Assembly: GCA_037138755.1 (NCBI GenBank)
Contig: JBAXHT010000001.1
Location: 1,769,805 to 1,833,804 of the forward strand
Source of the DNA: Armatimonadota bacterium
GTDB taxonomy: Bacteria > Armatimonadota > Fimbriimonadia > Fimbriimonadales > Fimbriimonadaceae
DNA length: 64,000 nucleotides
Direction of reading: 5' to 3'
A program made the position numbers and the translations under genes. The notes under the pieces are model-generated. The model saw only the letters and a list, made by a program, of their open reading frames with translations. It had not been told where the DNA came from and did no database searches. Below are positions 18,469 to 27,473 of the stretch, one piece after another. How positions within the stretch are numbered: position 1 is the first letter of the stretch; each line of letters opens with the position of its first letter.

Positions 18469-19272
18469 ATGGCGCAGGCTAAATCGGGAGGACTGCTTGA
18501 CGCATTCCTCCCGAACCGCTCGATCTCGCGAACGACCTTAATTACGATTGTCGTCATCCAAATCGCTCTGTTTCTTCTGATTTGGATCACTTCACCTTTC
18601 AAGGTTCTGCCAAAGCCTGGCGAAGTAGCCTCGGCTTTCTCAAACCTTTGGAATACGAGGGGGCTTGGTAAGGAGCTTCTGACGAGCATCGGCCTGAACT
18701 TTAAGGCTGTGATGATCTCGTCGGCGATCTGCTTGGTTCTTGCTTACTTCACGGTCATTCCGTTCTTCCGACCGATCGTAAGCGCGCTTAGTAAGGCTCG
18801 GTTTCTGAGTTTGATCGGCTTCTCGCTGGTGTTCACCTTAACGCTTGGTGGCGGACCCGCGCTTAAGCTGAGCCTGCTCGTCTTTGGTATGTCGGTCTTC
18901 TTTCTAACTTCCATGGCGTCAGTGGTGAGCGCGATCCCAAAGGCAGAGTTCGACCACGCACGAACGCTAAGAATGCCGGAGTGGAAGGTCGTTTGGGAAG
19001 TTGTTGTGCTCGGCACGTTCGATCAAGCGTTTGAAGTGATGCGACAGAATGCTGCTATTGGCTGGATGATGCTCACAATGGTTGAGGGTATCGCCCGCGC
19101 CGAAGGCGGGATCGGAATCTTGTTGGAAAGTGAGAAGCGGTTCTTTCACATCGATGGAGTTTTTGCGATTCAGATCACGATCTTAGTGGTTGGGCTTTTC
19201 CAAGACTATCTCATCGGCTTTGTCCGAAACCTCCTCTGCCCCTACTCCAACCTGAGCTTGGAGCGAAAATAG
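18469..19272 (+). CDS. ABC transporter permease, NitT/TauT-like
   Basis: 267 residues, with about six membrane helices beginning at LITIVVIQIALFLLIWI. A cytoplasmic coupling loop with EFDHARTLRMPEWKVVWEVV corresponds to the EAA loop that contacts the ATPase. It starts one base after the previous stop and ends directly before the ATPase gene. It should form the channel for whatever the OmpA-fused binding protein delivers. The family assignment is solid; the substrate is not deducible. Confidence 0.85.
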   Translation: MAQAKSGGLLDAFLPNRSISRTTLITIVVIQIALFLLIWITSPFKVLPKPGEVASAFSNLWNTRGLGKELLTSIGLNFKAVMISSAICLVLAYFTVIPFFRPIVSALSKARFLSLIGFSLVFTLTLGGGPALKLSLLVFGMSVFFLTSMASVVSAIPKAEFDHARTLRMPEWKVVWEVVVLGTFDQAFEVMRQNAAIGWMMLTMVEGIARAEGGIGILLESEKRFFHIDGVFAIQITILVVGLFQDYLIGFVRNLLCPYSNLSLERK

Positions 19273-20097
19273 ATGAGCTTTGAACATGAACTCAAGGAGA
19301 CAGTTCTCAAGGTCGAGGGCGTCAACCTCGAACTCGGCGGACGCCAAATACTCCGCGATGTCCACGCTGAAATCAAGAACATTCACCGACCAGGGATGCA
19401 GCAAGGGCAAGTTGTTGGATTACTCGGTCCGTCGGGAATGGGCAAGACCCAGCTGTTTAGAATTCTCGCCGGACTGAACCACCCCGACAGCGGATCGGTG
19501 AAGGTCACAGAAAACGGTATCGACGTGAAAGCAGGAATGGTCGGGGTTGTTGCCCAGCAGTATCCGCTGTTCCGTCACCGGACGGTAATCGGGAACCTCG
19601 TCATCGCGGGCCGTCAGGCGGGTCTGTCTTCGGAAGAATCGTCGAGCAAAGGAAAGGAGCTTCTTACCCGTTTCGGACTGGCTGAGCACGGCGATAAATA
19701 TCCGGCTCAACTTTCGGGTGGAATGCGCCAACGCGTCGCAATCGCCCAGCAGTTCATGTGCAGCGACTATTTCTTGTTGATGGACGAGCCGTTCAGTGGC
19801 CTCGATCCGCTTGCACTGGACGAGATGTGCGACTTCATCTGCGAAATGGCGCGAACGGACGAGTTAAAAACCTTCATCGTCGTCACCCACGATATTGAGG
19901 CGGCGATCACCGTTTGCGACACGCTGTGGCTACTGGGCCGAGAGCGCGACGCAGATGGCAAACCCATCCCTGGTGCGAACATCAAACACACGATTGATCT
20001 CATTGGTCGTGGACTCGCCTGGCGCAAAGATATCCGAGAACAGCCTCAGTTCCAGTTGCTGGTGAACGAGATTCGCGACCTCTTCCGAACTCTGTAG
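19273..20097 (+). CDS. ABC transporter ATP-binding protein
   Basis: 274 residues. Walker A is GPSGMGKTQ, Q-loop AQQYPLFRH, signature LSGGMRQR, Walker B YFLLMDEP and switch VVTHD. A 25-residue segment after the H-loop (LLGRERDADGKPIPG) is longer than in typical nitrate/sulfonate ATPases. It follows the permease with no gap (stop and start are adjacent). Forms the motor of the OmpA-tethered ABC system. Confidence 0.88.
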   Translation: MSFEHELKETVLKVEGVNLELGGRQILRDVHAEIKNIHRPGMQQGQVVGLLGPSGMGKTQLFRILAGLNHPDSGSVKVTENGIDVKAGMVGVVAQQYPLFRHRTVIGNLVIAGRQAGLSSEESSSKGKELLTRFGLAEHGDKYPAQLSGGMRQRVAIAQQFMCSDYFLLMDEPFSGLDPLALDEMCDFICEMARTDELKTFIVVTHDIEAAITVCDTLWLLGRERDADGKPIPGANIKHTIDLIGRGLAWRKDIREQPQFQLLVNEIRDLFRTL

Positions 20098-20106
20098 GGG
20101 ATAATA

Positions 20107-21045
20107 CTGAACATCGATCCTTCGCAACCAACATACAAAAGTGTTCGCAACCGCCTCGCCGCAGCGGCGAGCGAGAACTTCAACCTGGTCGGGTTGGCGG
20201 GGTTTGTGGCGGCTTCGGCGGCACTTTTGAACCCGATTCCCCTTCTTGTCGGACTCGTTGCCGAGGCGGCCTATTTGCTTTTTGTTCCAGATTCCAAGTG
20301 GTACGAGAACCGGATGAAGTCGAAGTTCGACGAGGAAGTCAGAGCCCGACTGCGCGAACTGAAGAACCAAGTCTTCCCGCAGGTTCATCCGGATATTCGG
20401 GAGCGTTTTGTTCGGCTCGAATCCGCCCGAGACCAGATCGGTCAGCAATCGCGAAGCGAAGAAAAGTGGTTTCGGGAAGCCCTACGCAAACTCGATTTCT
20501 TGATGGAGAAATACCTCCATTTTGCCCTCAAAGAAGCACAGTTCATGCGCTACCTCGTCAGCTTGATCGACGAGGTTTACGACCAGCTCACGCGTGAAGA
20601 GAAGAGCGCACTGGACCAAATTTCTGAACGAGAAACCCGGAAGCAAAAGAATCCCGGCGATCTCTTTATCCCCAAGCCCAGTGAGGATTGGAGTTCCACG
20701 GTTGCAAAGGTGTTGGCAAGCTTTTACGATCGCGAAATTGGAGAAATTCAGGATCGTGTGAACGGTGAGCAAGTAGTTGCCACAAAGGCGATTCTTGAGA
20801 AGCGAGTGCAGGTTCTGGGAAGACGGCGAGAGTTTGTGGATCGAATTGGGCAAATTCTAACAAACCTCCGCCACCAGATGGAGTTGATGTCGGACGCCTT
20901 TGGCCTCATCAACGACGAAATCCGGGCACGTTCGCCGGAGCAGGTGCTGGCGGATATTGATGAGGTAGTCATCCAAACCAACTCGCTCACGGAGGCGATC
21001 GAGGCAGTGACCCCCATGGAAGAGCTCGTGGGTACGATTGGGTAA
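20107..21045 (+). CDS. Hypothetical membrane-associated helical protein, probable CTG start
   Basis: About 312 residues. A reading from TTG 20194 would cut into a conserved-looking N-terminus; the frame is open from the ATPase stop, and the codons from CTG 20107 give LNIDPSQPTYKSVRNRL with AGGGG upstream near 20096. No ATG, GTG or TTG exists in frame in that stretch. A hydrophobic pair (LVGLAGFVAASAALL and PLLVGLVAEAAYLLF) is followed by about 230 mostly charged helical residues, including a mid-protein loop FIPKPSEDW. No family recognised. Fourth gene of the ABC operon; overlaps nothing. Confidence 0.6.
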   Translation: MNIDPSQPTYKSVRNRLAAAASENFNLVGLAGFVAASAALLNPIPLLVGLVAEAAYLLFVPDSKWYENRMKSKFDEEVRARLRELKNQVFPQVHPDIRERFVRLESARDQIGQQSRSEEKWFREALRKLDFLMEKYLHFALKEAQFMRYLVSLIDEVYDQLTREEKSALDQISERETRKQKNPGDLFIPKPSEDWSSTVAKVLASFYDREIGEIQDRVNGEQVVATKAILEKRVQVLGRRREFVDRIGQILTNLRHQMELMSDAFGLINDEIRARSPEQVLADIDEVVIQTNSLTEAIEAVTPMEELVGTIG

Positions 21046-21051
21046 GCAATT

Positions 21052-21693
21052 ATGAGTATTCGAAACGTTTTGAATAAAGCGGCGGGGCTATTCGTGGAGA
21101 TGCCCGAGAGCAAGGGAATCGACACCTCGACAAAAATGGCGGTAGCACCGACAAAGACCGTTGAACAGATCGTGGCCGACGCGCCAGGTCCAAATCTAAA
21201 CGAGATCAAGGTTCCCGAAACGACGACGACTCCTGTCATGGCTCCGGGCGGAGTAGTTCAGTTCCAGGCAGTTTACGATTCGGCCGGATTGCCGAAAGCA
21301 GATTTTGGTGCAGAGCAGGCGTTGGAAGTCATCAACTCGTTGCCTGCCGAGCTTCCGTTGAACGTTAAGCGAACAACCGTGCAGGCGACCCTGGGCGCAA
21401 TGGGTAAGGCAATGGGTGTCAACACTGAAAGCGTCGTTGCCGATGCCTCACGAAAGCTTGCTGCATTATCGGCTTACGAGGACATGATGAACCACAAGAC
21501 CAACACTTATGTTGGCAAACTTGAGGCTCAAATAAAAGACCTGGAGACTCAGATCGCTGGCATCAAAAGCGAGATTGCCGATACACAGGCAATGCTCGGA
21601 AAGGCGGTTGGCGCATGTCAGACCGAAGCAGATCGACTGGACGATGTCGTAGAATTCTTCACTCTGGACACCGGGGCGAGCAAGCTGGCCTAG
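21052..21693 (+). CDS. Hypothetical coiled-coil protein of the ABC operon
   Basis: 213 residues, 6 bp downstream of the preceding gene. The N-terminal 80 residues are polar and Pro/Thr-rich, then a folded-looking block (FGAEQALEVINSLPAELPL), and a coiled coil at about 155-205 (KLEAQIKDLETQIAGIKSE) with the register of a leucine/isoleucine heptad. No signal peptide, so cytoplasmic. No family recognised. Its stop overlaps the convergent dehydrogenase by four bases. Confidence 0.62.
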   Translation: MSIRNVLNKAAGLFVEMPESKGIDTSTKMAVAPTKTVEQIVADAPGPNLNEIKVPETTTTPVMAPGGVVQFQAVYDSAGLPKADFGAEQALEVINSLPAELPLNVKRTTVQATLGAMGKAMGVNTESVVADASRKLAALSAYEDMMNHKTNTYVGKLEAQIKDLETQIAGIKSEIADTQAMLGKAVGACQTEADRLDDVVEFFTLDTGASKLA

Positions 21694-22544
21694 TGGCTTT
21701 CTTCCTGGGCTTTTAGGACGATTCCTGGAATAATTGATCTTGGCATGAGCCTGGGGATAAACGCCAGAATCTTATTCTTGAACCCAGGAATGACGATGGC
21801 CTTTCTTCGAAACATTCCGTGTACGCCTTGCAGGGCAACCGAAAAGGGCTTCATCAAGCCTGACTTAACCAGTTTCGATGCACCCATCTCAGCTCGCTCT
21901 TGAAAACCTGTTGAAGTCGGACCTGGGCATAAGCAAGTGACCGAAACACCAGTCCCCTTAAGCTCTTCACGAATCCCCTCGCTTAACGAGAGCACATAGG
22001 CCTTTGTCGCATAGTACTCCGCCATCAGCGGGCCGGGCATGAATGCGGCAGTGCTGGCGACATTCAGAATGTAGCCACGCTTTCGCTCGGCCATGGCGGG
22101 CAAGAACAGTCGAGTGAGTTCGGTAACTGCGCGAACGTTGACTAGGAGCATCTCTACGAGCTTCTCAATAGGTGCCTCATGAAAGGGCCCGAAATCGGCG
22201 AAGCCGGCATTGTTAACGAGCACTCCAATTGGTCGGCCCAGCGCAGTGACTTTGTCAAACAGCTCGCGAGCTGACTCGGGTTTACCCAACTCGGCGACAA
22301 TGCACTCGATTTGAATCGTGTCCCTCTCTACTAGACCCTCTGGCTTCTGGTCGGCGGCGATCAGCTCCGCCTTCAGCGCCTCGAGCTTTTTCAAATCTCG
22401 CCCGGTCAAGATCATGTTGCAGCGCTAGAAACGAAACGCCTTCGCCAAGGCTTCCCCCAATCCGCCGGTAGCCCCGGTGATCACAACCCATCCACCGCCG
22501 GTCTCGTAACCCACCTCAAGACTCGCTGAAACTCCCTCTGTCAT
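21690..22544 (-). pseudogene. Short-chain dehydrogenase/reductase interrupted by one in-frame TAG
   Basis: The frame runs from ATG 22544 (MTEGVSASLEV) to the stop at 21690, 284 codons, with a single TAG at 22427-22425 (codon 40). The NAD(P) motif TGATGGLG lies before it and the NNAG motif and Ser...YxxxK triad (YYATKAY) after it. The sequence around the stop reads AKAFRF(stop)RCNMILTGR, which aligns without length change to the usual AKAFAARGCNLILTGR. So one codon changed to UAG. It may be a recent pseudogene, a sequencing error or readthrough. A downstream ATG (22415) could yield a truncated protein without the first Rossmann strand. It follows the M28 gene by 16 bp. Confidence 0.75.
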
Positions 22545-22560
22545 CGTTCTAACACTTCCC

Positions 22561-23682
22561 CTACCCCACAGAAACGGGGACGCCACCAACGGCACCCACC
22601 GCAAACACATGGTCGTCCTTGTTTACGCCCTGGATCGTAATCTCGTTCGCTTCGCCGGCATCGCGATAACCTTCCCATAACATTGAGGATGAAGATCGCC
22701 AATACACCCGATAGCTGGTCCCCGGTGCGCCCTTCCACTTGATCGTGGTGCTATGGGCCTGCTTCGGGTCGTAGCGGACATCCGTCGGAGCAGGGCCTGC
22801 GTTAGCCAGCGCCTGTAGCGAGACCAAGTTCACCCTGGCGACATTAGCCAAGTACCCAAAGTCGATGCCTTCAATCGTGTCCTTCTCGTTATGCTGTTGG
22901 TCCAGTGCCTCGATGGTTTCGGTAAATCTCACGCCAGTGAAGCCAGCGTTGTTGAACGAAGTATGATCGCCGCCTCGTTGGAACCGGTCTCTGCGAAGTA
23001 CCAACCAAGGTGAGAACCCCTTCACTTTTCCCCGGGCGTTCCATTCGATCCATCGTGCCAACTCGCGGCTATTGTGCTTCTCGCTCTCCTCGCTAAACAG
23101 TCGAACGCGCTTTTTATCCTTTAGTGGCCCCGACTGCGATCCGCCGATAATGTCGTTGTTCAAGAGAGCTTCAATCTGCCAATTCTCGCTATTTGCCCGA
23201 GCCGCCAGAGCCGCAGAACCCAACAATCCCTGCTCTTCGCCGCTGAATGCCACAAAAACCAGCGTGTTCTTCCACTTAGACTGAGCCATGAGACGTGCAC
23301 ACTCCATTGTTGCCGCTACTCCCGAGCCGTCGTCGTTGATGCCCGGTGCGATCGCCGTGAGTGGGTCCCCCGCAAGGTTGATCGTATCGAAATGTCCCCC
23401 CATCATTACCCGCCGATCTGTCTCTCCGCGAAGGGTTGCCACCACCTGAACAACATCCCGATCCTCAACAACTCGGCGTCCCTTTTTCACCTGATAGTGC
23501 ATCAGTTCCACCTCCATCCCCGGAATCTTCCGAAACTCTCCCGCTATCCATTCGGCAGACTTCGTGCAGTAGTCGGTGTTGATATTCCGGTTTGGGTAGG
23601 TGGAAAGGTGGGTCAAAGTCGAGCGCAAGTTTGCGGTTGAGATATCTGAGCTCAGGAGCGCCAAGGCAGAAGCAAGCACCAT
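22561..23682 (-). CDS. M28 family zinc metallopeptidase, secreted
   Basis: Aminopeptidase-type exopeptidase with a two-zinc site. 373 residues, weak signal peptide (MVLASALALLSSD). Metal and catalytic residues: MGGHFDTIN (His, Asp), GINDDGSGVAA (Asp), FVAFSGEEQGLLGS (Glu, Glu), LLNNDIIGG (Asp) and GGDHTSFNNAG (His). The C-terminal 85 residues are an Ig/fibronectin-like domain (STTIKWKGAPGTSYRVYW). It starts 16 bp from the divergent acs gene, so each promoter must lie within the neighbour. The interrupted dehydrogenase follows in the same direction. Confidence 0.86.
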   Translation of the reverse strand: MVLASALALLSSDISTANLRSTLTHLSTYPNRNINTDYCTKSAEWIAGEFRKIPGMEVELMHYQVKKGRRVVEDRDVVQVVATLRGETDRRVMMGGHFDTINLAGDPLTAIAPGINDDGSGVAATMECARLMAQSKWKNTLVFVAFSGEEQGLLGSAALAARANSENWQIEALLNNDIIGGSQSGPLKDKKRVRLFSEESEKHNSRELARWIEWNARGKVKGFSPWLVLRRDRFQRGGDHTSFNNAGFTGVRFTETIEALDQQHNEKDTIEGIDFGYLANVARVNLVSLQALANAGPAPTDVRYDPKQAHSTTIKWKGAPGTSYRVYWRSSSSMLWEGYRDAGEANEITIQGVNKDDHVFAVGAVGGVPVSVG

Positions 23683-23697
23683 TGGGGGAGATTACCA

Positions 23698-25734
23698 TTG
23701 AGCTCAGAGGCAACAGCGCAACTGGGTAACTCGAAAGGTAATCTCCTCCAGCCCATGTCCGAAACGATCCAGTCTTTGCTCCACGAAGAGCGCACGTTCG
23801 AACCGTCCGCTGAATTCAAAGCCCAGGCGAACGCGAACGACCCCGCGATTTATGATGAGGCGTACCACAATCCGACGAAGTGGTGGGAAGGCTGGGCTGA
23901 GCAGCTCGATTGGTTTGAAAAATGGCACACAGCGATGGAGTTCGATGCTCCGAACGCCAAGTGGTTCCTTGGGGGAAAGCTGAATGCCGCTTACAACTGC
24001 GTCGACCGCCACGCTCTGGGCGACAGAGCGAACAAGCCCGCGATCATTTTTGAAGGTGAACCTGGCGACACCCGAACTCTTACTTACAGCGAAGTCAAAG
24101 ACCAAGTTAGCCAAATCGCCAACGCTCTCAAATCGATGGGAGTGACAAAGGGCGACCGAGTCTGCATCTACCTCCCGATGGTTCCCGAACTCCCGATGAC
24201 GATGCTCGCCTGCGCTCGCATAGGAGCGGCTCATACTGTTGTATTCGGCGGCTTCTCGGCGGATTCGGTAAGAGAGCGAGCGAATGACGCAAGCTGCAAA
24301 GTGATCGTCACCGCCGACGGCGGCTGGCGGCGAGGGAACGTTGTTCAGCTTAAGAAGATCACCGACGAAGCCTTAGAAATGGGATGCGATACGGTCGAAA
24401 AAGTTCTGGTTCTGGAAAGAACTGGCGAGGCAACTGGCACGGTCAATTACAGAGAAGGGCGGGATTTCAAATGGTCCGAGACCGTAGCCACTCAATCCAC
24501 CGACTGCCCCTGCGAGCCGATGGACGCCGAAGACTTGCTCTTCATCCTCTACACCAGCGGCTCGACCGGAAAGCCGAAGGGAATCACCCACACCACCGGC
24601 GGCTACCTGACTTGCGTCTACGCAACGAGCAAGCTGATTTTTGATCTGAAAGAGTACGACATCCACTTCTGCACCGCCGACTGCGGCTGGATCACCGGGC
24701 ACAGCTACATCACCTATGGTCCGATGGCGAACGGCGCAACAGTTCTCATCTACGAAGGTGCCCCCGATACCCCCGACAAAGACCGCTTCTGGCGGATTAT
24801 CGAAAAACATCGGGCGACGATTCTTTACACCGCTCCTACTGCCATCCGCACCTTTATGAAGTGGGGCCTTGAATACCCAGGTCGATGCGACCTGTCGTCG
24901 CTCCGCTTGCTCGGTTCGGTCGGTGAGCCGATCAATCCCGAAGCGTGGATCTGGTACCACCAAAACATCGGAATGTCGAAATGTCCGGTCGTCGACACGT
25001 GGTGGCAAACCGAAACTGGTGCGATCATGATTTCTCCATTGCCTGGGATAACGGCGACGAAGCCAGGTTCGGCAACCCATCCGTTCCCGGGTGTTCGAGT
25101 TAAGGTTCTTGACGAGCACGGAAACGGCGTCGATGTCGCTGGGCCGGGGGCGACCAACACTCCCAAAGGCGGTTTCCTCGTCATGGACCACCCCTGGCCC
25201 TCGATGACGCGCGGAATCTTCAACGACCCCGAGAGGTATGAAAAGACGTACTGGTCGCGCTTCCCAGACTCTTACTTTGCGGGCGACGGAATCAAGCTCG
25301 ACGAGGATGGCTACCTCTGGCTGCTTGGCCGAGTTGACGACATCATGCTCGTCGCCGGACACAACATCTCGACTATGGAAGTCGAAAGCGCCCTCGTCGA
25401 CCATCCTGCCGTCGCCGAAGCCGCCGTTATCGGCAAGACCCACGACGTGAAGGGGCAGGCGATTGCGGCATTCGTGATTTTGCGTGCCGGTTTCGTCGCT
25501 TCGGACGCATTAACAGCCGAAATCAAAGCCCACGTGGGCAAGAAAATCGGCCCAGTGGCGCGACCAGATGATGTCTACATCTCGGCTGAACTACCGAAGA
25601 CCAGAAGTGGCAAGATCATGCGACGGCTCCTTCGCGACATCGCCGAGGGGCGAGCTTTGGGCGACGTCTCCACCCTAGCCGACTCCTCTGTCGTCGCCTC
25701 TCTGAAGGACCGTTACGAGGCAAGCGAAGGGTAG
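23698..25734 (+). CDS. acs: Acetyl-CoA synthetase
   Basis: Activates acetate to acetyl-CoA with ATP. 678 residues, an ordinary length. Key segments: the ATP/AMP motif YTSGSTGKPKG, WWQTETGA, the adenylate-forming hinge DDIMLVAGHNIST, and the acetylation site PKTRSGKIMRR with the acetylated Lys of the family near the C-terminus. TTG 23698 is preferred over ATG 23755 because GGGGGAG lies 7 nt upstream. It overlaps the following flavoprotein gene by one base (TAGTG), so they are co-translated. The link with that gene is not explained by pathway. Confidence 0.95.
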   Translation: MSSEATAQLGNSKGNLLQPMSETIQSLLHEERTFEPSAEFKAQANANDPAIYDEAYHNPTKWWEGWAEQLDWFEKWHTAMEFDAPNAKWFLGGKLNAAYNCVDRHALGDRANKPAIIFEGEPGDTRTLTYSEVKDQVSQIANALKSMGVTKGDRVCIYLPMVPELPMTMLACARIGAAHTVVFGGFSADSVRERANDASCKVIVTADGGWRRGNVVQLKKITDEALEMGCDTVEKVLVLERTGEATGTVNYREGRDFKWSETVATQSTDCPCEPMDAEDLLFILYTSGSTGKPKGITHTTGGYLTCVYATSKLIFDLKEYDIHFCTADCGWITGHSYITYGPMANGATVLIYEGAPDTPDKDRFWRIIEKHRATILYTAPTAIRTFMKWGLEYPGRCDLSSLRLLGSVGEPINPEAWIWYHQNIGMSKCPVVDTWWQTETGAIMISPLPGITATKPGSATHPFPGVRVKVLDEHGNGVDVAGPGATNTPKGGFLVMDHPWPSMTRGIFNDPERYEKTYWSRFPDSYFAGDGIKLDEDGYLWLLGRVDDIMLVAGHNISTMEVESALVDHPAVAEAAVIGKTHDVKGQAIAAFVILRAGFVASDALTAEIKAHVGKKIGPVARPDDVYISAELPKTRSGKIMRRLLRDIAEGRALGDVSTLADSSVVASLKDRYEASEG

Positions 25735-26984
25735 TGAAAAACTGGGCCGGCAACGTGACGTTCGGAACCGAACGTCACGTCACGCCCGGATCGCTGGATG
25801 AGCTGTCCGACTTGGTCGCCAACTCTCGAAACATTAAAGTTCAAGGCTCTCAACACTCCTTCAATACAATCGCGGATTCCACTGACACTCTGGTCTCCAT
25901 GCAGAGCCTTAACGAGATTGGAGAACCGGATGCCGAAACTCACTCTGTGAGAATCGGTGGCGGGGTGACTTATGGCCAGTTAGCCGTTCACCTCGCATCC
26001 CGAGGCTGGGCGCTGAGCAACTTGGCGTCGTTGCCCCACATCTCCGTCATCGGAGCCTGTGCCACCGCAACTCACGGATCAGGTCGCAAGAACAAAAACC
26101 TCTCCAACGACATCTTGAGCTTGGACGTCATGGGTCCGAACGGCGCGATTCGACGCTTAGAGGCAGGATCGGAGGAGACAAAACTAGCGACCATCGGCCT
26201 CGGAGCAATCGGCATCATCACGGGCGCAACTGTGCGAATCGAACCCAGCTACGAGGTGAGGCAATGGGTCTATGAAGATTTGGAGTTTGCAACACTTACC
26301 TCCTACTTCGATATCGTCTCCCAGCATGGCTACAGCCTGAGCCTGTTCACAAAATGGACCGGGGAAACAGTCGATCAGATGTGGGTGAAGGAGCGTGAAG
26401 GCGGACTGTTCGAAGGGCGGGAGAGCTGTTTTGGAGCCAAGCGAGCAACGGTGAAACGTCACCCACTACGCGAGATGGACCCGGTCAACTGCACCGATCA
26501 ACTTGGAGTCCCTGGTCCGTGGAGCGAGCGGTTGGCGCACTTCAAGCTAGAATTCACGCCTAGTGCGGGAGAAGAATTACAGTCGGAATACTTTGTTGAT
26601 TTTGAATTCGCCACGGCGGCGATCGCCGAACTGCGAAAACTCGGTGACGAGATTGCGCCTCTGCTATTCGTCTCCGAGATTCGGTTCGTCGCCGGGGACG
26701 AGTTACCGATGAGTCCCGCGTTTGGCACGGACATCGTTGCGCTCCATTTCACTTGGCGACCAGTTTGGGAGCAGGTGCGGGCCATCCTTCCCAAGGTCGA
26801 AGCTGCTTTAAGGCCGTTCGGCGCCCGGCCCCACTTCGGCAAACTATTCACGATGGACCCAAGCCGCCTAGCCGAGGTCTACCCCCGGCTCCCCGATCTG
26901 AGAGCCTACTCCCAACAAGTCGACCCAGAAGGGAAGTTCATAAACGACTTCTTAGCATCAAGAGTTTTCGGATCCTCTAGCTGA
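25734..26984 (+). CDS. FAD-dependent alditol/xylitol oxidase-like protein
   Basis: 416 residues, GTG start overlapping the acs stop. An FAD-binding PCMH domain: GSQHSFN holds the His that in alditol oxidase binds FAD covalently, and SLPHISVIGACATATHGSG is the conserved FAD stretch. The C-terminal ARPHFGKLF matches the substrate-binding segment of this class (the usual Trp of HWGK is Phe here). Oxidises sugar alcohols or related substrates to aldoses with O2; the exact substrate is not known. Its 3' end overlaps the macrodomain gene by 27 bases in the opposite direction. Confidence 0.82.
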   Translation: MKNWAGNVTFGTERHVTPGSLDELSDLVANSRNIKVQGSQHSFNTIADSTDTLVSMQSLNEIGEPDAETHSVRIGGGVTYGQLAVHLASRGWALSNLASLPHISVIGACATATHGSGRKNKNLSNDILSLDVMGPNGAIRRLEAGSEETKLATIGLGAIGIITGATVRIEPSYEVRQWVYEDLEFATLTSYFDIVSQHGYSLSLFTKWTGETVDQMWVKEREGGLFEGRESCFGAKRATVKRHPLREMDPVNCTDQLGVPGPWSERLAHFKLEFTPSAGEELQSEYFVDFEFATAAIAELRKLGDEIAPLLFVSEIRFVAGDELPMSPAFGTDIVALHFTWRPVWEQVRAILPKVEAALRPFGARPHFGKLFTMDPSRLAEVYPRLPDLRAYSQQVDPEGKFINDFLASRVFGSSS

Positions 26985-27473
26985 GAGGAGTTGTCGGAAA
27001 ACTTCGAACTCCTCCAGGCCGTACATCGCAAAAACGACCTTCAAAGGTTGTTCAGTTACCAATGCGGAAATCGTTTGCACCGCAATTTCCCCTCCCAGTT
27101 CAAGCGGAAATCCGAATGCTCCTGTCGAAATCGAACAAAACCCAATCGACTCAACGCCCAATTCAACCGCCTTCAAGTAGGCATTCCTGTACGTTGCCTC
27201 AAGCAAGTCAGGTTCGTCCCCGATCTCGCGCCAAACTGGTCCGGCAATGTGGATCACGTAACGATGGGGAAGATCATGCCCCGAAGTCACTACCGGCTCG
27301 GCAACCTCCGCACCACTTGGAGCAACTCGCCGCAATTCTTCCAGCATCCCTCTTCCGGCCAAATGGTGAATTCGACCGTCAATGCCTCCACCACCCCGCA
27401 TTCGAGTATTTGCCGCATTCACAATCACTTCGACTGGTTGATCCGTCAGAGCTCCCCGAACCACCGAAATCAT
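26958..27473 (-). CDS. Macrodomain protein (ADP-ribose hydrolase type)
   Basis: 171 residues from ATG 27473, which overlaps the upstream CvfB stop by one base (TGATG). Macrodomain motifs: IVNAANTRMRGGGGIDGRIH (substrate loop), PVVTSGHDLPHRYVIH and SISTGAFGFP. These domains bind ADP-ribose and many remove mono-ADP-ribosylation or hydrolyse O-acetyl-ADP-ribose. Translational coupling with an RNA-binding CvfB protein suggests a shared stress or translation role, which is an inference. Confidence 0.88.
   Translation of the reverse strand: MISVVRGALTDQPVEVIVNAANTRMRGGGGIDGRIHHLAGRGMLEELRRVAPSGAEVAEPVVTSGHDLPHRYVIHIAGPVWREIGDEPDLLEATYRNAYLKAVELGVESIGFCSISTGAFGFPLELGGEIAVQTISALVTEQPLKVVFAMYGLEEFEVFRQLLSARGSENS

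Noticed and set aside
16635-21693. Prophage or mobile-element origin of the OmpA-ABC operon
   Set aside because: No integrase, structural phage genes, flanking repeats or tRNA are visible, and codon use looks like the neighbours.
24373-25443. A 356-codon leftward frame opposite acs
   Set aside because: It lies wholly inside acetyl-CoA synthetase, which has strong motifs, so it is a codon-bias shadow.
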